Shown piece after piece: positions 35,701 to 48,706 of a stretch of DNA of 64,000 nt. This stretch comes from Himantopus leucocephalus (taxonomy: Eukaryota; Chordata; Aves; Charadriiformes; Recurvirostridae): the NCBI GenBank assembly GCA_003993805.1, contig RSEF01000021.1, positions 3,957,576-4,021,575 on the forward strand, written 5' to 3'. Positions within the stretch are counted from its first letter, which is position 1. Every line of letters begins with the position of its first letter. The notes beneath the pieces were generated by a model. It was not told the DNA's origin. It ran no database searches and saw nothing but the letters and a program-made list of their open reading frames with translations. The translations under genes and the position numbers were made by a program.

Positions 35701-38700
35701 CATGAGTTGAGATCTGAGGCCTTCAGCAAATTCCAGATATCCAAGCAAATTTTTTTCTGAGCTACTTCTTGCCCTTAGCCCTAACATATCACACCCAAAG
35801 AAACTGCCGCTTGCCTTCACAAGTCCCTAAACAAAGCTTACAACATTTCAATGCTTCATTGTGGAACGCATTAGTTACCAATGAATAAACATATCTATTC
35901 TTTGGACACCAATGTTTTCTGTCACCACTGAACAGAAGCTTGAGACTGTTTCCGTGTGAGAAAATCCTCCAGTAAAATAGCAACAGTCTACACATGAACT
36001 GATAAGCAATTTAAGTCATGAAGCAAACTCACCATCTCCTTGCACTGTTGTTATCAGGTGTCCATCTAGGAAGACATCTACATTGGAAAGGTAAGAAGAA
36101 GGACCACGATCCACTACAACTTCATTTAGGACCTGCCACGACATCAAATATTACACCAGCCCACTACTGCTGACTTGGCAATGTAATAAATGACAAGCCG
36201 CAACATGCTTTCCAGATCTTTGAAAAATTCGTATTGATTTAGTACCTGCTAAATTAGATTCTCTTTTATCAAGTGTCAGCTGAAGTTTTTAGATGTTAAG
36301 AATTATTTCCAGAAGCTGGTTACTAACAATGTGCGGGGTTTTTCTCTTCACTTACAAAAAAATCTTTGGGATATCCCATTTTGGAACTACTACTTTGTTT
36401 TCAAAATAGAAGGAAAATATACTGTTAGCACTTACAATTGCAGAAAGTAATGATGTACACCACTTCCTCAGTATTTATTGCACATATTGTGAATTAGAGC
36501 AATATGGCTCAGTCCCACACTACTGAGCTAATGTAAGTAAACTAATGAAAAGGAGAAAGTTACAATAAAACAAGTACAAAGCAATTTACAAAAAGCGTAT
36601 TAGTTCTTTTGCTTATTTTGCCCTCTGACCTGATACTGCATAACTTGCTTGCCCACTTCTTTCTCCAGATTTGTAGACACTACTCCATTTTCTTCTATAC
36701 CATTTTGTACTGTCATTTTCTCTCTAAGCTCTTTTACCACTTTCACTTTCAGTCTGCTTCGTAGAACAAGTGCTGCATTGCCTAGAAGTGAAATACAGGA
36801 GAAAGTACACACAAACAATATGCCAGTATAGTAAATAAACCCCTGTAATGACTAGCAAACTGCATGAAATGCCATCCGCCTATTGCCCGTGCTTTCAACG
36901 TTCCCGATTTCATTCACAGATGATTGTCTACACTTGGTTAAAGCTCAAAACTAATTTTTAGTAGTAATGAGCAAAATTGAAGTCAAATTTGAACCCAGTC
37001 CTTCCTCCCTTTACTCATCATGTAAAAAGAAAATTGCAGTTTTCTATGGACATGATCAAGATTGGAAAACACTGTTAGGCTCATGTCATCTTCACGAGAC
37101 AAAAGCTAAGCTTAAAGAAAATCAGTGCATTAGAAACACCTATGAAAAGACAACATTCTAGCAACTTGATAATGTTACACGTGTTTTTGGCAATCTACTT
37201 TGGATGCAACTCAAATAACCTCATATTGAAGAAACAAAGTATTTCTTTCCTCAAATCTTTTATTTGCCAGACTTCTCTGTATTTAAGCACTGTACTGCTT
37301 AGAGAAGCAGACTACCCCAGACTTCAGAGCTACGCTCGATTTGTATGTTCAGCTGTCAGTTAACTTAAGTTCTGCATCATCTTTTACTTCTTTACACAGG
37401 CCAGAGTTATTTCTTAGCCAATTTCCTTAACAGAACAGTACAGAAAACAGCACTGAATGGGTCAACGCAGGGCAATGCTTTTGTTAGTTTAGTATACGTT
37501 TCTTGTGACTCAATCTTACGGGACAACCTAAATGAGTTGCTTAAGAAAATTTACTAGTTTTGGAAAAAGCTACAGAAAATGTAACAAACAGAAACACCAC
37601 ACCTTGTCCCCTTAAATTTACCTTCTATAACCTGAGTGACTTGGGACTGAAAATTCTCAAAATTAAATGGAGTAAGAAATCCAAGGGATCCCAGATGAAA
37701 AGCCATAACTGGAGGTACACTACCCTATCAATAAAGAAAAGAATTTAAAAGCTACTGAATAAAAGCAATTCATACTTCAACTAATTGCCTGTAAATATTT
37801 TGACTGTTGATGTAACTTCAACTGTGCATAATAAAAACAACACACTACATACATTATTTTCAGAAGGTATAGGGTAAAACAGGCTTGATAAAAAACAGAA
37901 TGAACAGCATAGGACAAATGCCAAACTCAATAACAAAGGGGTAAAAAAAACAACCTTCAAATAGTTCAAAAAGAAAAGAGGTCTTTAAATCTATTTCCCA
38001 TAAAGACCAACCTGGAAAAGTGAAGAAGCGTAAAGCAAGGTCCCGTCTCCTCCCAGGCATATGATAAAGTCTATCTGATTGGAGATATCATCATAATCTA
38101 GAAGCAACATTGAAATACAAGTTTTGAACTCAGTTTTATCTACAGGCTTGATTTCGCAACATAAATCAAGGACAGCACTCCAGCATTTACTCACAAATTC
38201 AAAAACACACAACAGCCGTTTGCAAAAGACACATTAGGTTAACGAACTTGACCCAACAACTAAGGAAATACCAAGACAAAGAAGCAATATACTTCGATTT
38301 TGCTTTCAAGAAATCATTACCATACCTTCTCTGAAGGTGCAAAATTTCTTCTTCACTGGTCCAAAATTATCATCGTTAGCTATAGCGGGGTCTTCCAATA
38401 CTTTTTTTTCTACATACACTATCATATTGTTCTCCTTAAGAGAGGTGAGACAAGCTTGTTAACAACCTCTTAAAATGACAAAATATTTGACTGTCACCAT
38501 AATTTGCAGTAGTTTAAAACATGTAATTAACATTTTACAGAAGCAGTCTGCATCTGTTGGTTGTGGGGTTTATTTTTAATGCGTGGTCTAATTCTAATGA
38601 GAATTTTGCAGCATGCACAGATCATCTAATAAATTAAACTAAACTTTGGAATATAGATTATATGACACAGTAACATTCTATGTTTGTTCAAGGCTAAAGG

Positions 38701-41700
38701 ACTATGCTTTTTATATCCCATTCCCTGTCATTCAGAACTGCAAACAGAATGAAGAAAAGTTTTTACTTTACGTTTTGTTTTCAAACTCTGTACTTACAGT
38801 GCTTAAGTACAGACCTTAAGCTGTGAAACAAATTTTACTACTTCCAGTAGCAATGGGTATAACAATTTCTTTGCACTATACAATTCTGTACATTCCACAT
38901 TCAATAGAATCAGTAATTGAAAACAGTTTAGATGTAAATTTTTTTAATTATGGCAAAAAACGGAATTTACATTTCATTACCTCAGTAAGATACACACAAA
39001 GCTCTTTAAAAGGCTGCAGCAGGCTGGCATCGCGTATCTTTTTAATAACAAGGACACTCTTGGGAGGTTTGTTCCATGTCAACCGCTGGCTTGCTGGATC
39101 CTGAATGTGCCTGCAGAATAGGAAAAAAAAAAAAGACAACGTTACTACATTTTGCTTTGACAACATTCTGGTCTGTTAAGAATATATCCTTAAGTATAAC
39201 TGCACGCAGTCCTAGAACAATAGAAAGAAGGATGCAGTAGTTCGTAGTGTAACGATGCTTCTCCCCCCTTAACCAATCAATGCTTTACTACATGAAGACA
39301 GTAACACAGTATTACGGTGTCCATTCTCGTAGCTGCTACCATGCTAATGCCGCGTGCAAACAGGGACTCTAACAGAAGCACTACAAAAGCTCTTGGATCA
39401 AGTTCTTGAACTAACAGACATTCTTCCTGATGCTTCCAGCCATAACGCTTTCCTCTCTCTTCTTTTAGCGCTCTCTCCTCTTAACCTGACTCAAAATGAG
39501 GAGAAACATCCAATTAGAGAATCAAAAAAAGCTACAGCATAAGCTTTTTTCCTATCTAATACTGTAAGTCAAACAGCTTGTCAATGTAAATTTAAAAAAT
39601 AGTGCAAGAGTTCCAACCCTAATATTCTTTTTTTTTTTCTTTTAGCAATGTTTCCTTCAGCACTTTTTCAGTTTGAAGCCTATAGATGCAGACACCAATT
39701 CTACAGTTTTTCTGCTACTACTAAACAACACTATCACAAGAGAAGGGCAAATAATTAAGAGTCACATGGGTACTGAATCCTCAAGACAACCCTAACACTG
39801 TGAAAAAACTGTAGTACATAAACTATATTCTAGGAAGTCTGCACTTGCAACTCTTATACTTCCTATCATAAAGCCTCATAAATAAAGAGCCTAAACAGGA
39901 AAAGATGCCTGTACACGTCTATTCCAGGCAAACATTACAGATACGTAAGCACTCGCAACCTTTGTGCAAAATTTCTTTGAAACTCTATGTATTAATATTA
40001 TTTTAGTGTTGACCCCAAAACAAGTTTATCTGCTTAAAGCAGCACAACTACTTTAAATTAAAAAAAAAAAAACAAAACACAAACCAAAACAAAAAAAAAA
40101 CCCAACCAAAACTTTAAAAAGTATTTTAAAACTACTGTCTGCCCATTGTCAGGATGGCATGCTAAGACTCGAGAACTTCAAGAACTAAATATATGTACAC
40201 AAATAATTTTGCAGCTTTCAAGAGGGTTCAGACACAGAACCCTCATGTTGCTCTATAATACATTTAGTTGATTTAGGAATACCCAGCTGTATTTTCCTCC
40301 TTCTTTTATATCTACTTCCAAGCTACATAATTTCATGGTTGTGATTTGCACATAACAAGCACCCCATCCTTTTCCATATGGTGCACATATAATCTTTAAA
40401 GCAAAGCAGATTAGTGAAAATGCTGAACAAGCCAAATTTACAAAGAGATTTGGATTTAGCGCTTCAAGGGTTAAAGTAAAACAGGTAACAATGCTGAAGG
40501 TGGAATAACCTGTTTATTTCACTTTCCAAAATGCCTACATTCAACATATAAATACAGCAGAAACTATAGATTAATGAAGTAGGCTAATACCAGTAACGTT
40601 CACTAACAAACACTGCAGTCTCTCTCTAAATATTATTATATTACACAGAAGAATACAGCCATGCCCTTACACTGGGTGCCACATAGAGGCTCCCAACATT
40701 ACGTTACGGTTCCTCTCATTGTATTTTACAGTCAAGGAACCACAGAAGAGGGAGGCTGGAAGGCACCTCTGGAGATAGCCTAGTCCAAGCCCCTGGCTCA
40801 CTGTAAGGGCGTTTTGAAGATACCATACTCGGTCTCAAACATCACCATGAATCTGAAAAGACTATGAAATTGGAAAGCTTCCTCTGACTTGACTAACCAA
40901 CCAATAGCTAAACTGAAAAAAAAAAGGGGGGGGGGGGGGGNNNNNNNNNNNNNNNNNNNNNNNNNNNNNNNNNNNNNNNNNNNNNNNNNNNNNNNNNNNN
41001 NNNNNNNNNNNNNNNNNNNNNNNNNNNGGGGGGGAGAGCTGCATTAATGTGTTTATTGCTGCCAAACAGCTGCAAAGGAATTGAAGCTGAAGTTTTATAT
41101 GCTATTTCCAATACAAACGGTGACTAAGGAAGCATTTTCTTTACTACAGTTCATTTCATAAAATTACATTTCTCAAATCTCAATACTATTAAAAGGTAAA
41201 AAAATACACCTAGAGAACCACCCCCAAAACCATTCCACAATGACTAGACTATCTTCTAAAGGTGGCAAAGAACTAAAGATTGCAGCACCGCTTTTCACTT
41301 AATAAACCTAGAACTAATAGACTTATTCAAACCAAAGAGTCTGCCTGTTTCAGCGGTACTCACCAATTCCACGTAGTTCTACCAAATGAAAGATTATTCA
41401 TAACATGCTTTAAGATCTTCATGTTTCTTCCCAGGAGTCAGGTAAATGCAACAGCTCCGAGAAAAAAAGGCTGAGGCTTTTATCACTTATTAATAAACTG
41501 CTACTTCAAAAGAAAACATTTTTCTCTGAATTTTTTTCCCCCCAGTTAAGTATTTCAATCAGTCCCAATAAAAAGTTGTGAGGCTTTACAGAAAAATCCT
41601 GTATAAAGCATTTATTACAGATCTTCAGAGGCAAGATTTCATAAGAAAAATCCCATTTCAAGAAAGGGCTTAAAAACAGGTATTTGACCTTCCCTCTACC

Positions 41701-44700
41701 TCAACACCACAAGCACCTGATTCTTTCTTCACTGAACAGTAACTCAATTCATCTGGTCATCTTACCTAAGTCTTCAGAAAGCAGGTTTTTCAATACAATC
41801 ATCAACACTAGCACTTAGAGACACCAAGACCTTCCCTAACTTATGCCTGCACATAAAACCCACAATTTTCTGTTAAAAAAATCCCTCCAGTGAAGAGAGT
41901 TTAACAATATTACTGACTGTAGAAAAGAAAAACCCAAACAAAAAGGGTTTGCCTTTTTTTTTTTTTTTTAGAAGCCACAACTAAAACCTTACATACAGTA
42001 AGAATAGAAATTTACAATTTGGTCTTCAAACAGTCCTTTCCTTCAGTGACCCGAGAGCACCCTCTACTCCCCAGCTCTTCCCAACACTGCAGAAGCAGTC
42101 TTCTCTCTGGGAAGCAGTGTGCGTTGAGCGTTGCCTGCCGCCTCTCTACTCAACTGATCTTGACACTATCATTATATGGTACCAGCTGGCCCGGCCCATG
42201 GGGTGGAGCGTGCTCACCAGTCAGGTGGGTAAACACAAGGCAAGCCGGGCTTTCAGAGGAGCTGCAGCACTCCACGCCACCAACTTCAGAACACACAGAA
42301 AGAATGAGGAAGATCACAGTTACTGTACACTGCAAGATTTCCACCGCCCCTTCCTGGGAACAGTTAGGATGCCACCAACCTGTTTTGAGGACTACTACTA
42401 TTTAGGCAAAGATTCAGGCAACTAAGTACTTAAATACCCTACATTTAACTGAAACAACAATGAAATAAAACATTTTAAAGGGACAAAAATAGGGACCACT
42501 GACTTGGTTAATCTGTAGAACCCTGATATTCTTCATTTGACCAAGTCAAGACACCACTTATTAAGTATATAATACATAGTGTAAAAAGCAACACTTTCAT
42601 ACCACCTAACCTACAAGATTAAAACCTTTATATGCCTGCTAAGCAGAAAACAACCCTTATTTTCACATAAAATTTATTGGAGTCTAAAAGCAAACTTGCC
42701 TTAATGATATTCACACACTGGAAGTACCACAGATCAAATATAAAAATTCAAACTACGAGCTCAAACACAGAATACCAAGAGAGGGAGAAGGCTTTCCTCA
42801 GATTTCACAGTACACAGAACAATTTCTCATCCTTTCCTTGTGGTGTCCATAAAAATTTTTCTTCTTCTATCATTCAGAAACACTGTTCTTTATGTGTTTT
42901 AAGTTGATGGAATAAAGAAAATGCTACCAATAGCTGCTCCGTATCATAATTAGTTTGCTATAAGGGTGTTTAATAGACATGGCGGGTTTACTGCCAATTA
43001 TGTTGAAAGTGTTTATTATAGGTGCCACTGTCGACATCAAACTATGGATTGCAGATTATGCAAAACATGTCTAAACAAAACTTCAGTACTTAATACTAAT
43101 CACATGCCCTGCCGTATTTTTATGTGAAATGGTTAGGATTTTTTCCAAAATAGATACGCTGAGCTGTGAAAAAAAAAAAACCTAGTAGACAGTGGGCCTA
43201 AGAACACGACATGAATTAGTAATGTAAAACCAGTAAAATTAATTTCCTTTTATATCTGGAAGTATTCCAGCTGGCAAAACCACTACAAAGTCACACAGAG
43301 AAATACTGATTCTGTCCTATCATCCCTCGGGAGAAAAAAACCCAAGGACATTCAAACCCCCACTACACTTTTAAACACGCAGATGAGGCTAATGCACACG
43401 TAATGGGGTTTCCCTTGAGAGGACAGTCCAGCAGGGCTATCCATTCCCCTCTCAGACTGACTTTGTAACTGGTCAGGTGTGACGAAAACGGCTGGCCAAT
43501 TTTGGCAATGCAGAGCCCCCAAGCTGGCAATCAAGCAACATGAAAATCTCTGAATATCAGGGAAAAAACAAACAATGCTGAATAGGGGTTGAATAGGGGA
43601 AAAGCAAACATCTTCTTCCACAATAAGATAATACCATTCATTTGATGAGTACTTACATAATCGTTTTAGGATTTTGCAGCATACAGGCCTTTGGTCCAAA
43701 TGTGGTCACTGGGCATGGTCCATGCAAGGAGCGTGTTCTCCTAAATATATATATATAGAAAAAATAATCACTAAGTAAAAGAAATGTGATGACAAACTGG
43801 GTATAATTAGCTCCCCAACCACCAAAAGCACTTCTTTGAAAAATTTGCACCAAGCAATACTGGACAAAGTACATTTCTTAAACCTACACTTGTGGTTGAC
43901 CAGCCAATGCAATTTTACACGTATTAGCTATCACATTTCAAATCTAAAACTTAACTCCTCTACCTACTCCTTGAAAGCTATTTTAACCAAAGCCTCGCTC
44001 ACAGTTTATCTCCTCCACATACTGTGTAATCTCTTCCTAAATACTAGTACCAGGCACATATTCTTCTTGTATTCATTTCGTCTTCACTTTGCACAAAGGA
44101 AGCATCACAGCCTCAAAGAAGATACGCTCAGGTGTTCTCAGGTCAGTTCTGTGAATTTACAGGGAGGCTACAAAGAAGATAGAGACTCCCCCTTTTTACA
44201 AGAAGTCACATGGAAAAGACGAGGGGTGATGGGTACAAGTTACTCCCAGGGAGATTCCAAATGGACACAAGAGGAAAACGTTTCACAATGAGAACAATCA
44301 GCCATTGGAATAATCTCCCGAAGAAAGCAGTGGATTCTCCATCATTGGACACTTTTAAGATTCAGCTGGACAGGGTGCTGGGCCATCTTGTCTAGACCGT
44401 GCTTTTGACAAGAAAGGTTGGACCAGATGATCCTGGTGGTCCCTTCCAACCTGGTATTCTATGATGCTATGAAGCATTCACAACGAAATCTCCAATCCCA
44501 AGGCAAGACCTTCAGATTTTTTTGCCATGGTCAAGTCACAGTAATGGTGTCCCAATCATCTAAACACTTTTTTGTTGTTTAAATCTGCACTTAAAAAAAA
44601 ACCAAAAAACACCAACTCAAAATGCAAATGCTTCAATTGTAAGATATATGAAGATATATATTTGTAGTACCAGGCCTTAAGTGATTTTATTACATAGTAG

Positions 44701-47700
44701 GTTAGGTCTCCTTAGATTTTTCTTCTGTTTCCCCCCCTGCTCCCATTACCCACATTTGCCTTTTACAGATTACTTTTGAAACAGCTCCCTTTTCTTTCTA
44801 TCACCCACAAACAAATAGAATCCAGGATTTTGTCTTTGCTAAAATAGGCTATTTAAGCAAAGCTTTTATTAACCAAAAACATTTTTTCTAGGTATTAAGG
44901 TAATACAGAAATTTACAAACAAGAAGTCACTATTGACTGAAATTACTGAAGATTGAAAAATTTCTGTGTTTTTACTGCTGAGAAAGACTGGGGTAATAAT
45001 TCAGTCATTTAAGCTGAGGAGTACCCATTAGGTTAATTTAATCTTTTGGAAGATGCACAGAAGACATCCCAGGCTGAGATTAAGGCAGGTAGAGAAAACC
45101 AAGAGGTAGAAAAAATGCTGTTGGAACAGGTAGGAAAAAATGCTATTTTTTTTTCACTTATTTATCTAATAAGAGCTAACATTATCTTTATCTTCAAATA
45201 AACAGGTGCTCTGAAGTGTAATTTATTCTCAAACTTAAATCCCACCCAGAACAGGATTACTGCTAGCTCCAGGATAAGATTATCTGGACCAAGTCAGAAC
45301 TGTTCAGTCTTACTTCCCTCCCACCTCCTTCAGCAAATCTGTAAATGGGAGTAAAACTTACCCAAGTTACATAGCTGTTGAAACATTATGTAAATGCTAT
45401 TAGAATTATTCCATTAAAAAGAACGGGAAATGTGCCTTTCCTGTGCTTAATTCAATTAACACAGGAACTGGTAACTAATCTATTGCTTGGCAGTAACAAA
45501 TCATTACTGCACTGCCTTCTATTGTGTATATTATAAAGTAGCTCAGACCAGCCTGATGATTCACTCTTAATACTAAAAAAACCCTCAGAAATCTAATAAA
45601 AATCAATACCAGATGACGGGTTAAAAACATACAATTAAGGAATAATGGCAGCATCTTATTTGTTCCATGTCTAAGAAAATATGCTTGTGTAAGGTTTGAA
45701 TTCCAATAATGAAAATAAGTATTTAATTTCCTTATATTGAACACAGAGAAGTGGTATTTGTTTTTCAAATAATTTTTTCCATTTTCCAGGCGTGACTAAT
45801 CCAGTCAGATAAGTTTATTACTAAATGTTTTATAAAGTTTACTTATATTAAAACAGAAAAATGAGCACGGACTGACTAATTAGAGATTGTGTGTGTGTAC
45901 CAATATGTGCAAAGGAATGGCAAGTCTCTATCTACTTGTGAACAATTACACTTGAAATCAGGATAGTTAAATAACACCCTGGCAACACCACCTCCACTTC
46001 TTGCTCCCCCTCAACCCTCTCCCAAATAACTGTCTTTTTTTGCCTTCTTTCAACAGCGGTCGTTATTCCATACCATTCCCGATAATTGGCTAAACTCTGT
46101 TCCTACAAGAGACATTAAATATCCACATCTGACCTTCATGACATTCAAACAAAGTGTCCTCTGCAAGCTGTAATTAATAATTGGTATACATTTTCATTGA
46201 GATGTTACCTGGTATTATTAGTACTCAATCTACGCACTATTCAATCAAAAGAAGGTGAACAGAATTTGAAGTTGTTTGTAGTAAGACTGTCTTTGCTAAG
46301 AATAAGCAGCAATGCACTGGAAATTATACATCTTTTAGGAAAATATACTTGCCAGTTCAAAGCAGATAGACAACTACTTCAGTCTGAATACTATAGAGCA
46401 AGCCTGAGATCACTTTCTGACGTTCTGCAAAATGCCTTGTGACAGTTTTGTGCTAAATTGAAGACAGTCAGTGAATGAATGCAGAGAATCTTAATGAAAA
46501 AGAGTCTCGTAAACAATAACCCTAATTCAAACCCACAATGGGTAGGGTCTACAAAGATCACTTCTAGATTAAAAAAGTAGTTATTTAGCTAGAAGAGAAT
46601 AATACACAAAAATTTAGACCACATGGTCTTTTACACAGGCTGACTGAAGTCTACATTCCTAAAGGTTTAAGTGAAGAAGGGAAAAAACACCATGCTTTTA
46701 ACGTAAAGTTTACAGCACGCTTTTAATGTAAGTCTTAACATATTGACTATGACACACAACATAGTAGCTAGAACATTACAGTCAGAGCACAGTCCTTTGT
46801 GAACATTTTCCAAAAGCATTAAAGTACACTGACTTTCTGAACTGAATCCGCAAAGCAAGTATGTTCCTAACCTTTTAGCCTCTTCAGATAAACGCTTTTA
46901 CTCTGCCTCCCTTCACCATAAAGCTTCCCCCTGCGATCTTCAGCCTCACCCATATATGCTCTGCCTTGCAAGGGCATTCCTACCAGCGAAGCAGTAACTG
47001 GACGAGAATTTCAGCTGTTGAGAAACTCCTCCGTGATTCTGTCCATGCTTTTATAAAGGGTCACAATGTAAGAAAAAGTTCTGCTATGCTTCTCACAAGT
47101 TCAAGACACGCTGCTACCACAGCATGCTCTTCAATATTTACAATGGGTCCAAAGATCACAAAATCAAAAGTTCTATCCAGGCTGTCCACATGACAAGAGC
47201 CTTGCAACTAGATTAGAAATTTGGCTCAAAGAAAAAATGGGCGTTTCTCACTGCTGTGAAACAATCTGCAAGCACAAACTTACTTTGTGCTGCCTCACAT
47301 TACCATATAACCTAAATACTCCTACAGATTTTTAATACACAGCACTACAGCTCTAGCTAGAGCATTTGTAAAAATTTGCAGAAGTGTCTCTACTGTTGAT
47401 TATTTTTTGAGACTACGAACTCTGCAGATACCTGTTTTGACAGCCATGGCATTTCAATTACAAATCTGCTCTTAGTCTACCCCCCACCTTTAACTTCCTG
47501 CCTTCATTTTGGACTAACAACCTTTTGAAGTGCATTTTAAGAATCCCTTATAAGCAACTTGTTGAGCAACAGATAAAGTTCTGCCTACTAATTAAAGATC
47601 TGGAACCAAGCACAAAACCATTCTTTTCTTGTGACCTGAGCTATGAATTAACATAGCTTAGTACAGATGCATTTGTATTTTAGCTCTGGAAGGCACTTAA

Positions 47701-48665
47701 AAGTTCTGAAGCTAGGTTGAAATATGACAAATATCATAATATTCAAAGTTCAAATCTACCTCAAAAACCCAGAAGCCATGTACTTGGGTACAAGGGGTTC
47801 CTCAAATTTGAAAATTAGTATCTTGTGTTTATCTGCTTAAAACAAGAACTTTTAAGTTTTTGTACTTTAAGAACTTCTAGCTGGAAATATACCCATACTT
47901 TCTTAACTTTCTTACTAAGAAATAATTTCAATAAGTGATGCCACAGATAGGAGTTTTATGTGCAGTTTGTCCTCAAAAAGAAGGATCTATAACATTTCAC
48001 GTAGCCATTTCTAAATGCAAACACTTTCTTGAATCCAGACTCTGACATACTCACTTCAGACAGCATTTAAGTGGCATATACAAAGCGAGTAATGTGTTGC
48101 CTTGCTGAAGCTGTATATGCACATACAGAATGTTGCTGAAATATCTAGAAAAAGCAGTTTAAGATCTCCCAAGAAACACTGAACCAGAAGTTAGGCCTCA
48201 CAACCAGCAAGAACCTATTTACATGAACATCAGCTCAAGGATGACCACCTACATGGTTACTTCAGAAAATCAAGTTCTTTCACAGCGTGAACCACAACAG
48301 GATGGTTCACTGATCATCTTCTCTATTTATTACCACAAAACACTATTTTTATTTCTGTTGGTTATCAGTTGTCACAGCTGCAAGGCTATAGCTTTATAAA
48401 AAGAGGAGCAAAAATTAAAATCTATGCAACTTAAATTTTTTTACTTTTTTTTCCTTAAAGGTAGCAATAATAGGAAGAACCAAGAGACATACCGGAATTC
48501 TTTGGTGCTTCCTAGGGCTGGTGAAGCAGACAAACTTCGTGACTTAGCTCGTCCCCGGCTAGTATTGCTCCACTCCTCATCATCATGACATGTTGAGCAA
48601 TGATAAGCAGAATCTGAGCTCACATCAGCCTTACTGGTACACAGTTTTTCTCGATTCATCTCCAT
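32785..48665 (-). CDS. NADK: NAD kinase (ATP + NAD+ to NADP+), cytosolic, complete 11-coding-exon CDS
   Basis: Eleven exons join in frame to 441 codons plus TGA: 48665-48493, 43740-43657, 39110-38981, 38434-38326, 38097-38012, 37724-37622, 36781-36630, 36132-36033, 35402-35245, 34077-33995, 32932-32785. All are GT-AG with consistent phases. The enzyme phosphorylates NAD+ to NADP+, the source of cytosolic NADPH; it acts as an oligomer in the family. Seen directly: the N-terminal regulatory stretch with [20 protein letters not shown], the nucleotide-binding GGDGT motif (residues 181-185), LNEVV (281-285), the [13 protein letters not shown] loop (318-330), SFDGRKRQE, and the acidic C-terminus AVEEEEF. 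Length compares with 446 aa in human. The Ser-rich RSLSASP segment contains sites phosphorylated in the human protein. One local difference: EICHGD replaces mammalian EIRHGD. Confidence 0.98.
33996..38325 (-). other. NADK: Introns within the 3' half of NADK
   Basis: The introns between the exons listed for NADK in this interval are AT-rich. I recognised no interspersed repeat, RNA gene or additional exon in them. Confidence 0.65.
40736..40800 (-). mobile_element. Degraded CR1 LINE 3' fragment
   Basis: Contains GGAGGCTGGAAGGCACCTCT, GGAGATAGCCTAGTCCAAGC and CCCCTGGCTCA, recognisable as the CR1 3' region in minus orientation but more diverged than the copies at 9222 and 14927. Confidence 0.75.
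40941..41027. other. Assembly gap (87 N) flanked by G homopolymers
   Basis: N run preceded by a G tract (40926-40940, itself after an A tract) and followed by more G (41028-41034). The gap probably reflects failure to sequence through a G-rich homopolymer. It is intronic in NADK, so no coding sequence is lost. Confidence 0.98.
43741..48492 (-). other. NADK: NADK intron between coding exons 1 and 2
   Basis: A 4.75-kb intron, phase 2. A short (TA)n tract adjoins the acceptor (43744-43756). A CR1 lies at 44158-44472. Nothing else recognised. Confidence 0.7.
44158..44472 (+). mobile_element. CR1-type LINE fragment, ~315 bp, older subfamily
   Basis: Plus-oriented CR1 3' region: TCTCCCGAAGAAAGCAGTGG, AGATTCAGCTGGACAGGGTG, GACCAGATGATCCTGGTGG, CCCTTCCAACCTGGTATTCT and the end ATTCTATGATGCTATGA. 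It differs from the copy at 14927 in its internal blocks, so probably another, older CR1 subfamily. Its reading frames are not host genes. Confidence 0.92.
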
Positions 48666-48706
48666 AATGGAAGTGAAGGAACCTCAGTGAGAGAGAAATT
48701 CAATTC
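48666..48706 (-). other. NADK: 5' UTR part of the first coding exon of NADK
   Basis: An acceptor TTTTTCCACAG ends at 48707, so the exon starts at 48706 and carries 41 bases of leader before the ATG at 48665. Upstream non-coding exon(s) are therefore required. Confidence 0.75.

Larger units (their letters stand above)
39111..43656 (-). other. NADK: NADK intron between coding exons 2 and 3
   Basis: A 4.5-kb GT-AG intron. It holds an old CR1 scrap (40736-40800), an assembly gap (40941-41027) and several A-rich runs (40059-40100, 41957-41970). Confidence 0.7.

Noticed and set aside
44210..44395. Plus-strand frame with [14 protein letters not shown] ending
   Set aside because: It is inside a CR1 fragment.
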